Shown in pieces: positions 1 to 5,702 of a stretch of DNA of 9,074 nt. The stretch lies in contig JAKABL010000027.1 in NCBI GenBank assembly GCA_021801885.1, forward strand, positions 1-9,074, in the 5' to 3' direction. Numbering within the stretch: the first letter of the stretch is position 1; every line of letters starts with the position of its first letter. The notes under the pieces were generated by a model. The model was not told the DNA's origin and searched no databases. It worked only from the letters and a program-made list of their open reading frames with translations. Source of the DNA: a bacterium. Lineage in GTDB: Bacteria > Patescibacteriota > Minisyncoccia > UBA6257 > 2-01-FULL-56-20. Both the position numbers and the translations under genes were made by a program.

Positions 1-527
1 CGCACCGCGGCGAGCATGATATTTTCCGTCGCGCCGACGCTCGGGAACCGTAATTCGATATCGGCGCCCCGTAAGCCGCCCTCCGGCGCCCACGCCCGGA
101 AGCTCGTCGGCGTCTGCGCGATCTTCGCCCCAAGACGCTCGAGTCCCGCAAGATGGATATCGACGGGACGCGGCCCTATCTTGTCGCCGCCGAGCACCGG
201 GACCTCCGCCTCCCCCGTCCGCGCAAGGAGCGGTCCGAGTGCGAGAATGGGAATGCGATTTTTCCGCGAAAGCTGCGTGACGCGGTTGTTTTTGATCGTC
301 GGCGTCGCGATGCTGGCGGTCGGCCCCGCGATCTCGACCGTGCTGCCGATCGAGCGCATAAGCTCGACGACGATGTCGAGCTCGCCGATCGCCGGCACGC
401 TCTTGAAGATGCACGGCTCATCGGTAAGGAGCGACGCGACGAACATCTTGGACGCCGCGTTCTTTGCGCCTGCGATCTGCACCTCGCCAAAAAGCGGCTT
501 TCCCCCTTTAACGATAAATTTTGCCAT
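1..527 (-). CDS. murA: UDP-N-acetylglucosamine 1-carboxyvinyltransferase (MurA), N-terminal part
   Basis: MurA transfers enolpyruvate from PEP to UDP-GlcNAc, the first committed step of peptidoglycan synthesis in the cytoplasm. The first 175 codons are visible and the gene runs off the window start. The N-terminus shows the family pattern GEVQIAGAKNAA with Lys22 and Asn23, which contact substrate. Arg91 and Arg120 are present in RIPILALGP and GPRPVD, and FPSVGATENIM follows near residue 161. Numbering matches E. coli MurA exactly. Residue 115, the cysteine that fosfomycin alkylates in most bacteria, is Asp here (GGDKIG). This change is natural in Mycobacterium and Chlamydia MurA and leaves the enzyme active. 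The ATG at 527 lies inside the end of glyS, a 20-base overlap, so the two are probably co-transcribed and translationally linked. No Shine-Dalgarno is visible. Family assignment is very secure. Confidence 0.96.
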   Translation of the reverse strand, partial: MAKFIVKGGKPLFGEVQIAGAKNAASKMFVASLLTDEPCIFKSVPAIGELDIVVELMRSIGSTVEIAGPTASIATPTIKNNRVTQLSRKNRIPILALGPLLARTGEAEVPVLGGDKIGPRPVDIHLAGLERLGAKIAQTPTSFRAWAPEGGLRGADIELRFPSVGATENIMLAAV

Positions 528-1929
528 GCAGAAATTCTTGAAGCTTCCCTATTGCGACGCGCTCCTGTGCGCCGGTATCCCTATCCCGCACCGTCACCGT
601 GTCCTTATGCGCAGGGTCATCCCCTTCGCCAAGCGTGGCAAAATCCACCGTGACGCAGAACGGCGTCCCGATCTCATCCTGCGCATAATAGCGCTTACCG
701 ATATTACCGCGGTCATCCCATGCCACGGGGAAATGCTTTCCAAGGGCGTCGTAGAGTTCGCGCGCCTTTTCGACGAGCGCGGGCTTGTTCGCAAGGAGCG
801 GGAATACCGCCACTTTGTACGGCGCGAGGCGCGGCGCAAGCTTGAGGAATGTCCGATCGCCGTCCTCCGTATAAGCATCAAGCATGACCATGGCCATGAG
901 ACGGTTCACGCCGACCGCCGGTTCGATCACGTGCGGTACGAACTTCCGGCCGCTCACGGGGTCGGTGTAGGAAAGGTCGACGCCGGAGAATTTCATATGC
1001 TGGCCGAGGTCGTAATCGGTGCGGTATGCCAACCCCCATAATTCCTTGAACCCGAACGGGAATTTATATTCGAGATCTTCCGTGCGCCGGCTGTAGAAGC
1101 TGCGCTCCTCGTCGCCATGCTCCCGCCACCGGAGATTTTCCTTGCGCACGCCGAGCGTATCCGTGATGAAATGCTCCATCGCGGCCTTCCAGGCATCGAA
1201 CAGCGGATGCCATGCCGTCGTTTCCGGATCGAAGAAATATTCGATCTCCGCCTGTTCGAACTCGAGCGTGCGGAAGATCCAGTTCCCTTTCGTGATCTCG
1301 TTGCGGAAGCTCTTGCCCTGCTGCCCTACGCCGAAGGGAAGCTTTACGCGAGTGGAATCCACGACATTTTTGAACGCCACGAAAATACCCTGCGCCGTCT
1401 CGCCGCGCAGATAGGCCTTGGATTGCGATTCCGGAACGATGCCGATGTGCGTCTCGAACAAAAGATTGAATTTTCGCACTGGCGTCCAGTCGAACGCGCC
1501 GCACACGGGGCACTTCATCGTTTGCTCCCGGATGATCTCGTCGAGCTCCTGCTCGGTCTTCCCTTCCACCTTGATCTCCTCGTCCTTCGCCTCGAAATGG
1601 TTCTCAATGAGATGATCGGCGCGCGTGCGCGTATGGCATTTCTTGCACTCGATCATCGCATCGGAAAATCCCGAGGCATGACCCGATGCTTCCCAAACCT
1701 TGGGGTGGAGGATGATCGACGAATCGAGGCCCACCATATCGCTCCGCTCCTGGATGAAGGTACGCCACCATTCATTCATGATATTACGCTTGAGCTCCAC
1801 CCCCGCCGGACCGTATTCGTATGAGTTCGCAAGCCCGCCGTAGATCTCGGATCCGGGATATACGAACCCGCGGCGCTTTGCGAGCGCCACCACTTTTTCC
1901 ATCAGATTATCGGATGTCGTATCGGTCAT
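508..1929 (-). CDS. glyS: Glycyl-tRNA synthetase, single-chain class II (alpha2 type)
   Basis: Charges tRNA-Gly with glycine for translation in the cytoplasm. The 473-aa length and domain order fit the homodimeric bacterial/archaeal-type GlyRS, not the alpha2beta2 E. coli type. The N-terminus has GFVYPGSEIYGGLANSYEYGP (residues 21-41), typical of the family. Four cysteines in two pairs (CKKC 95-98 and CPVC 140-143) look like a zinc site in the insertion. Class II motif 2 is seen as FRNEI (208-212) and motif 3 as EPAVGVNRLMAM (336-347). The HGTP-type anticodon-binding domain spans about 370-473. The open frame continues upstream to 2106, but family homology begins at the ATG at 1929 and the extension would run into the preceding gene. 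The stop overlaps murA by 20 bases. A TATAAT lies 9 bases before the start and no Shine-Dalgarno is visible. Confidence 0.97.
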   Translation of the reverse strand: MTDTTSDNLMEKVVALAKRRGFVYPGSEIYGGLANSYEYGPAGVELKRNIMNEWWRTFIQERSDMVGLDSSIILHPKVWEASGHASGFSDAMIECKKCHTRTRADHLIENHFEAKDEEIKVEGKTEQELDEIIREQTMKCPVCGAFDWTPVRKFNLLFETHIGIVPESQSKAYLRGETAQGIFVAFKNVVDSTRVKLPFGVGQQGKSFRNEITKGNWIFRTLEFEQAEIEYFFDPETTAWHPLFDAWKAAMEHFITDTLGVRKENLRWREHGDEERSFYSRRTEDLEYKFPFGFKELWGLAYRTDYDLGQHMKFSGVDLSYTDPVSGRKFVPHVIEPAVGVNRLMAMVMLDAYTEDGDRTFLKLAPRLAPYKVAVFPLLANKPALVEKARELYDALGKHFPVAWDDRGNIGKRYYAQDEIGTPFCVTVDFATLGEGDDPAHKDTVTVRDRDTGAQERVAIGKLQEFLHGKIYR

Positions 1930-1938
1930 GGGATCGTG

Positions 1939-1944
1939 ATTATA
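1939..1944 (-). promoter_or_regulatory. Candidate -10 box for glyS
   Basis: A perfect TATAAT lies in the 71-base AT-rich gap between the surface-protein gene and glyS, with only 9 bases between the box and the ATG at 1929. No convincing -35 is present at the usual spacing (TATGGT at 17 bases). A second AT-rich match, TATAAA, lies at 1955-1960. A start point about 7 bases downstream of the box would leave a leader of only a few bases. Confidence 0.45.
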
Positions 1945-2000
1945 ATGAATATGATTTATATACCATATTTGCGCCCCGGTCGCACGGACCCGCCCGGTCG

Positions 2001-3932
2001 CTATTGGACCACCGCGCCGTTCGTGCCGCTTCCCGCGACCGCAGGATCGTTCGGGAGCGCCGTCGTCACGGAATTCGCTTGTAGGTTGAATGATCCGCCG
2101 GTCCATGTATCGCTCGCGGTAAGCGTGGTCGGACCAAGGAGCGTCACATCGCTCCCCGCCTGGTTCACTGCGGGCGTATTGCTCACGATAAACGAGGCTT
2201 TTACCGAAGGATCGATGATACCGGTGCCCGCAGGAATATAGGGTATGGTCCAGGTCACAAGGCCGGTTCCGGGATCATACGACGGCGTCGATGTGGTGCC
2301 CGTACTCGATGCCGCACCAATGAACGAGGTGCCCGACTGGAGATATGCGGACACCGTGACGCTCGATGCATCCGTCGAATAGTTCTTGATGGCCCAGTCG
2401 ATCCTATACGACGTAGGCTGATTCACTTTGGGCGGATAAGGGCCGGACTTCCAGTATCCTACGGAGGTAAGCTCCATCTGCCCTCCTACCTTATTCGTTA
2501 TCGTGGCCACGGAAATCGTGTTGGATCCCGGCGCCCCCGGAATGACCGTCGGCGATTCGATGGTGCCGCGGATCGCAAGCGCATAATTTTTATCGCCCAA
2601 TTGTGTGATCGGGAACGTGTTCTTCACATTCACCGAGAACGTCACGGAGCCCGACTGTCCGGGCGCAAGCGACGCGAGTGCCGGCGTGTTCGCCGCATAC
2701 CAGGTGACCGTATCATTTCGCGAATCGAAGGCCCCTTGCGTCTGCAACGAGGTAAAATCGAACATCCTCCCGGTAAGCGTGGCGGCGATCTTCACATCGG
2801 ATAAGGTCGCCTCTGAATTATTGGTATAGGTGAGCGTATAGCTCAACTGATCGCCCGCGAAGGTGGTATAGCGAGGATTTCCGTTCACGCTGATCGACAG
2901 CGCAAGGGGCGCAGGGACAAGCGCGAGATTCACCGGTTGGGCATTCATGGGATAGGTCCTTCCCGCGAGCCTCGTGCTTATGGTACCGCCGATCTGATAC
3001 TGCGCACGCGACGGTCCTACGATATTACCGGTGACCGTGAACGATCCTCCCTGTCCCGGCGCAAGCGTTCCCAGTTCCCACGTACCAAGGGAGCTTGAGG
3101 GCACGGTATCGGTGGCCTCGGCAATACTGCTTGTCACAAACGTATATGCCGGCGGATACTGGAGGACGATCCGTGCGGACGGGATCGGATCCGCGCCATT
3201 ATTCGCATAGGAGACCGTTACGGGGAAATTCTGCCCGCTCACCACGTTCGTCGGTGCGGTATAGCTCAGGGTCACCGGCGATCCCCCTGCGGAAAAGCTC
3301 ATCGATTGATCGGATTCAAATGTGGCTTTGGGGGTCTGCGGCGTGGAATATAACAACTTGGTCGCGATCGCGTAGAGGGTGTCTGGATTACCCGTCACAA
3401 TGAGCGATGAAGTCTGCGTCACGACCTGTCCCGGCGCGATCGTGCCCTGGGGATACTCTTTAACCTGTGTTGACGGACCATTTCCGACAAACTCCACGCC
3501 CTGAGGAAGCTCCACGGAAAGCACCGCACCCGTGAGCGGCGTCGGCGCATGATTTGTGGTAGCGATCGACAGGGTGAACGGTATGCCCACCTGCACATTC
3601 GAAGGATTACCAATGGCAATAGTCGCAGGCACCGGCGCGGGCGGTTTCAGGATTTCCATCACCGCTACCGCCCCGATGATCACGATAATGATCCCCCCAA
3701 TGAACACCCATAATCCATATTTTTTCAGAAAACCCGGTCCTTGCCGAAATCGTGCCGGCTCCTTCCGTGATGCCTTCGGCGATCCTTCGCTTTGTTCCGG
3801 AGGAATCTCTGCAGGAACAGCTTTCGTCGCATCTTCTTTGTCTGTTGACGGCGTCACGCGCGACCGCGCTTCACGCGGAAGATTGGGATTATTCTTGCTT
3901 GTCCACACGCCGTTCGGATTGTACGGAGGCAT
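2001..3932 (-). CDS. Membrane-anchored surface protein with Ig-like (DUF11/CARDB-type) repeats
   Basis: A 643-aa protein with no enzyme motif. Residues 1-70 are a hydrophilic, Pro- and charge-rich tail ending in basic residues. A single strong membrane helix follows at about 73-95 (GLWVFIGGIIIVIIGAVAVM). Arg and Lys before the helix predict that the N-terminus stays in the cytoplasm and about 550 residues face outward. The outer part is Ser/Thr/Gly/Pro-rich beta sandwich in about four units (roughly 100-220, 222-340, 345-480, 485-625). Landmarks recur: a (T/S)LAPGQ or TIAPGQ turn in units 1-3, LSYTAP/LSYTLTYTN strands and NPxxVxxG-like openings. This architecture is common in surface adhesins and cell-wall proteins, so a structural or attachment role is an inference. 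The ATG at 3932 lies 44 bases inside recO; a GTG at 3908 is an alternative start. The stop is TAG. The last 30 residues are a low-complexity tail. Confidence 0.85.
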   Translation of the reverse strand: MPPYNPNGVWTSKNNPNLPREARSRVTPSTDKEDATKAVPAEIPPEQSEGSPKASRKEPARFRQGPGFLKKYGLWVFIGGIIIVIIGAVAVMEILKPPAPVPATIAIGNPSNVQVGIPFTLSIATTNHAPTPLTGAVLSVELPQGVEFVGNGPSTQVKEYPQGTIAPGQVVTQTSSLIVTGNPDTLYAIATKLLYSTPQTPKATFESDQSMSFSAGGSPVTLSYTAPTNVVSGQNFPVTVSYANNGADPIPSARIVLQYPPAYTFVTSSIAEATDTVPSSSLGTWELGTLAPGQGGSFTVTGNIVGPSRAQYQIGGTISTRLAGRTYPMNAQPVNLALVPAPLALSISVNGNPRYTTFAGDQLSYTLTYTNNSEATLSDVKIAATLTGRMFDFTSLQTQGAFDSRNDTVTWYAANTPALASLAPGQSGSVTFSVNVKNTFPITQLGDKNYALAIRGTIESPTVIPGAPGSNTISVATITNKVGGQMELTSVGYWKSGPYPPKVNQPTSYRIDWAIKNYSTDASSVTVSAYLQSGTSFIGAASSTGTTSTPSYDPGTGLVTWTIPYIPAGTGIIDPSVKASFIVSNTPAVNQAGSDVTLLGPTTLTASDTWTGGSFNLQANSVTTALPNDPAVAGSGTNGAVVQ

Positions 3933-4434
3933 ACAAGGATATTACCGCATTTTGCCTCGTTATTAAAGGGACTTTGCGCACGCATTGATCGCAGAAGAAT
4001 TCCTGTCGGGGAACGAAGAAGTTCGTTCCCCGTCGAATGCCGCACGATTCGCACAGCGCATCCGCAGGATCCCACCCGAGCACGGCAAGCACCTTCTGCC
4101 AGGAAAAACGTCGCGTCACAAGCATGCGCCATACCGCGTGTTCGGGCTGGCCTTCCGGAAGTACCATGGCAAGGAACTGCAGGTCCATGAGGGAGCGCCT
4201 CGCATCCCCTACTTTCAACGCATCGATGATCTGGGTTCCATGCGCCTCAATGAATCGCGCGCGGAGGGCCGTTCCGGGTTCAAGATGAGGAGCGAGTTTG
4301 GACGTGATCTTGCGCGAACTTTTTGCCTTTCCCGTAATCTTGCCGTAGCGCTCGGTAAACAGCGTATAGCGTCCATCAAGATCTCCTTGCGGAAATTTCC
4401 TCAAGACGATCGCGTTCGTGACATATTCCTGCAT
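3889..4434 (-). CDS. recO: DNA repair protein RecO, short form with zinc site
   Basis: RecO works with RecR (and RecF) to load RecA on SSB-coated single-stranded DNA during gap repair. The N-terminal OB-fold is recognisable by YVTNAIVLRKFPQGDLDGRYTLFTERYGKI (residues 4-33, quoted in part as the family pattern of acquiring a new hydrophobic strand, then LFTERYGK) and a basic stretch KAKSSRK that fits DNA binding. A helical segment follows, then a zinc finger with CESC (128-131) and CDQC (148-151). Only 30 residues follow the second pair, so at 181 aa the C-terminal helical part of longer RecO proteins (242 aa in E. coli) is mostly missing. The open frame continues upstream to 4668, but that runs through the inverted repeat into the tRNA gene, so the ATG at 4434 is chosen. 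A TATAAT sits 6 bases before it. The end overlaps the next gene by 44 bases. Confidence 0.88.
   Translation of the reverse strand: MQEYVTNAIVLRKFPQGDLDGRYTLFTERYGKITGKAKSSRKITSKLAPHLEPGTALRARFIEAHGTQIIDALKVGDARRSLMDLQFLAMVLPEGQPEHAVWRMLVTRRFSWQKVLAVLGWDPADALCESCGIRRGTNFFVPRQEFFCDQCVRKVPLITRQNAVISLYASVQSERRVDKQE
3939..3944 (-). promoter_or_regulatory. Weak -10-like box before the surface-protein gene
   Basis: TAATAT lies 6 bases before the ATG at 3932, inside the end of recO. A TTTAAT sits at 17-base spacing as a poor -35. The spacing matches the boxes before glyS and recO, which is the main reason to list it. Read-through from recO is equally possible. Confidence 0.25.
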
Positions 4435-4440
4435 GCGTCC

Positions 4441-4446
4441 ATTATA
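4441..4446 (-). promoter_or_regulatory. Candidate -10 box for recO
   Basis: A perfect TATAAT within an AT-rich run lies 6 bases before the recO ATG. No good -35 is seen (CACCAC at 17-base spacing). With normal spacing to the start point, transcription would begin at or beside the A of the ATG, giving a leaderless message. Confidence 0.4.
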
Positions 4447-4482
4447 TATCAATTCATTGTGCAGTGGTGCGCCGGGTAGGGT

Positions 4483-4504
4483 GGGTCGGATGAAACATCC
4501 GCCC
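4483..4504. repeat. Short hairpin between the inverted repeat and recO
   Basis: CGGATG and CATCCG (4487-4492 and 4496-4501) pair perfectly around a 3-base loop. GGG (4483-4485) and CCC (4502-4504) extend the stem to 9 pairs past one bulged base (4486). It lies 49 bases upstream of the recO start. No T-run follows on either strand, so it is not a standard intrinsic terminator. Its role is unknown; it could mark the 3' end of the tRNA-Tyr transcript. Confidence 0.5.
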
Positions 4505-4525
4505 GAATCTTTCCCAACAGGCACA

Positions 4526-4630
4526 CCAAAGAACCCCTCTGAAAAGGTGTCTCGGAGCCGCGAAGGCGGCGAGAGCCAAGGCGCAAACTCAGAAGCGTTT
4601 GACGCCGTCCTTTTCAGCGGGGTTCTTCGG
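4526..4630 (-). repeat. 105-base inverted repeat folding as a three-way junction; possible structured RNA or palindromic repeat
   Basis: The arms 4526-4547 and 4609-4630 are 22 bases each and match at 20 positions. The minus-strand transcript turns one mismatch into a G-U pair, leaving a single G-A mismatch. Between the arms are two further hairpins. One (4550-4574) has TCTCG/CGAGA and CCGC/GCGG stems with a 3-base bulge and 4-base loop. The other (4580-4606) has GGCG/CGCC and CAAAC/GTTTG stems with one bulged base and an 8-base loop. Only 2, 5 and 2 bases stay unpaired at the junction. The element begins 4 bases past the tRNA-Tyr 3' end, in the same direction. No coding potential with family support was seen, and no target-site duplication is visible at the arm ends. 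It may be a non-coding RNA, a processing or termination signal, or one copy of a dispersed palindromic repeat. Confidence 0.7.
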
Positions 4631-4634
4631 TATG

Positions 4635-4718
4635 TGCGTCGGGTAGGATTCGAACCTACGTAGCCCAATGGGCGACAGATTTACAGTCTGTTGCGATTGA
4701 CCACTCCGCCACCGACGC
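4635..4718 (-). tRNA. tRNA-Tyr (anticodon GUA)
   Basis: A complete class II tRNA of 84 bases including the discriminator A. The acceptor stem GCGTCGG pairs with CCGACGC. The D-stem is GCG/CGC. The anticodon stem ACAGA/TCTGT encloses loop CTGTAAA, giving anticodon GTA for tyrosine. A long variable arm follows (CGCCC...GGGC pairing), as expected for bacterial tRNA-Tyr. The T-arm is GTAGG, loop TTCGAAT, CCTAC. The 3' CCA is not encoded (the discriminator is followed by CAT), so it must be added by nucleotidyltransferase. The 5' end lies 7 bases after the stop codon of the upstream small membrane protein gene, so the two are probably on one transcript that is cut by RNase P. Confidence 0.97.
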
Positions 4719-4725
4719 AATCATG

Positions 4726-5130
4726 CTATTGTCCCGTCACACCATCCACACGATGCTCTTCGGGACGAGCCTGCGCTTCTCCGTCTTTTTCCTTTTCCTT
4801 TTTGCCTTCACTATTGTGCCCTGAAATCTCTTTGAAATCAATGCTCATGTTCGCGCGATGCTCCGAAGGTTGGACTTTGCGGAGGCTGCTCGCGATCGAA
4901 TTATCGACGCGCAGAACGACGATCTTCATGCGGCGAAGGAATTTCACGAAGAAACCGTTCATTGCGGCGTCGATACGCTCAGGGAGCTCGGAATGTGCCC
5001 ACCGTTCGAGAGGGCTCTTCGTCTCGACACCTCCGGACACCTCCTCGATGCGCGGCAATGCCCGCACAGTAATGAAAAGCACCGCGCCGAGACACAGCAT
5101 CAATATGAGGGAAAAAATGAATTCAACCAT
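4726..5130 (-). CDS. Small membrane-anchored protein of unknown function
   Basis: A 134-aa protein I cannot assign to a named family. Residues 3-23 form one hydrophobic helix at the very N-terminus (FIFSLILMLCLGAVLFI), a membrane anchor with little ahead of it. Residues about 46-90 are likely helical and amphipathic, with alternating hydrophobic and basic positions (FFVKFLRRMKIVVLRVDNSI). The last 30 residues are highly charged and probably disordered (KKEKEKDGEAQARPEEH). No catalytic pattern is seen. The frame is open with no competing start. It lies between tsf and tRNA-Tyr, 76 bases after tsf and 7 before the tRNA. An extended -10 (TGCTATAAT, 5184-5192) could drive it together with the tRNA. 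The N-terminal anchor and conserved-looking hydrophobic spacing suggest a real gene; a scaffold or division role would be a guess. Confidence 0.75.
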   Translation of the reverse strand: MVEFIFSLILMLCLGAVLFITVRALPRIEEVSGGVETKSPLERWAHSELPERIDAAMNGFFVKFLRRMKIVVLRVDNSIASSLRKVQPSEHRANMSIDFKEISGHNSEGKKEKEKDGEAQARPEEHRVDGVTGQ

Positions 5131-5145
5131 GAATGGGATTGATAG

Positions 5146-5187
5146 TAATGGAGGCCTGAGAATATCCGAATCCTCAGACCTCCATTA
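5146..5187 (-). terminator. Stem-loop after tsf, possible terminator or 3' stabiliser
   Basis: Arms 5146-5160 and 5173-5187 are 15 bases with one difference, around a 12-base loop. In the minus-strand transcript the odd position becomes a U-G pair, so the whole 15-pair stem forms, while the plus strand has a C-A mismatch. It starts about 20 bases past the tsf stop, a usual place for an end-of-operon signal. No U-run follows it on the minus strand. T-rich sequence (5193-5208) follows on the plus strand instead, so termination of opposing transcripts is also possible. Confidence 0.5.
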
Positions 5188-5192
5188 TAGCA
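5184..5192 (-). promoter_or_regulatory. Candidate extended -10 promoter for the small membrane gene and tRNA-Tyr
   Basis: TGCTATAAT is a perfect extended -10 (TGn plus TATAAT). Only a weak -35 (TGTAAA at 16-base spacing, ending at the tsf stop) is present. A start point near 5177 would give a leader of about 47 bases before the ATG at 5130. The box overlaps one arm of the stem-loop, so transcription from here would include only part of that hairpin. Confidence 0.4.
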
Positions 5193-5206
5193 TTTTTCGG
5201 ATCTTT

Positions 5207-5665
5207 TTACACCTCAAGGCGGAAAAACTTGTTCACGGTTACGTTCTCCCCCACTTTGGCGATCACTTCGCCGATCACATCCTTGACCGGTTTCGATTCA
5301 TCTTTTACGTACGGCTGCGCGAGAAGCTCCTCGACGGTTTCCGGTGCAGCGGCAGCAATGTGCATCGCAAGATCGTGCGCAAGCGCCCGGAACGGTTCGG
5401 AACGAACCACGAAGTCCGTTTCGGCGCGTACATCGAGCAGTACGCCGATCCGCTCATTATGCACGTAGGATTCGACGAGGCCGGCCCCGGCTTCGCGGCC
5501 CGCGCGCTTCTCAACCTTCTCGAGCCCCTTTTCGGCGAGAATGGCCTTTGCCCGATCAACATCCCCTTCAGCTTCGATGAGCGCTTTGCGGCAGTCCATT
5601 ACTCCCGCACCCGTCACTTCACGAAGCTTTTGGACCGCTTCCGCGGTCACTATGGTGTCCGCCAT
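5207..5665 (-). CDS. tsf: Elongation factor Ts, short form
   Basis: EF-Ts is the nucleotide exchange factor that recycles EF-Tu-GDP during translation. The N-terminal UBA-like helical domain is clear at residues 4-50, with LREVTGAGVMDCRKALIEA (14-32) and a following AEKGLEKVEKRAGREA linker. The core strand carries the EF-Tu contact motif ETDFV (82-86). After the helix at 90-115 the chain reaches VIAKVGENVTVNKFFRLEV and stops at 152 aa. E. coli EF-Ts has 283 aa with a duplicated core and a coiled-coil module; Thermus has about 196. The single-core short form here would be expected to act as a dimer, by analogy with Thermus. The frame stays open to 5785 as an Arg-rich stretch inside rpsB, but homology starts at the ATG at 5665. 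It follows rpsB by 37 bases, the classic rpsB-tsf pair. No Shine-Dalgarno is visible. Confidence 0.96.
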   Translation of the reverse strand: MADTIVTAEAVQKLREVTGAGVMDCRKALIEAEGDVDRAKAILAEKGLEKVEKRAGREAGAGLVESYVHNERIGVLLDVRAETDFVVRSEPFRALAHDLAMHIAAAAPETVEELLAQPYVKDESKPVKDVIGEVIAKVGENVTVNKFFRLEV

Positions 5666-5702
5666 GAGTATGAAAATGGTAAATTGATTTATTCGCCCGA
5701 TC

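Noticed and set aside
16..1041. Long plus-strand open frame of 341 codons
   Set aside because: It lies opposite murA and glyS, both certain by motif. Its translation is Arg/Pro-rich with no family resemblance, as expected of antisense frames in GC-rich DNA.
1930..2106. Upstream extension of the glyS frame
   Set aside because: The extra 59 residues are unlike any GlyRS N-terminus and overlap the end of the surface-protein gene.
4418..4663. Plus-strand open frame of 81 codons across the inverted repeat
   Set aside because: It runs into the antisense of tRNA-Tyr and has no domain. The stretch is better explained by RNA or DNA structure.
4435..4668. Upstream extension of the recO frame
   Set aside because: It would read through the inverted repeat and into the tRNA-Tyr gene; RecO homology starts at the ATG at 4434.
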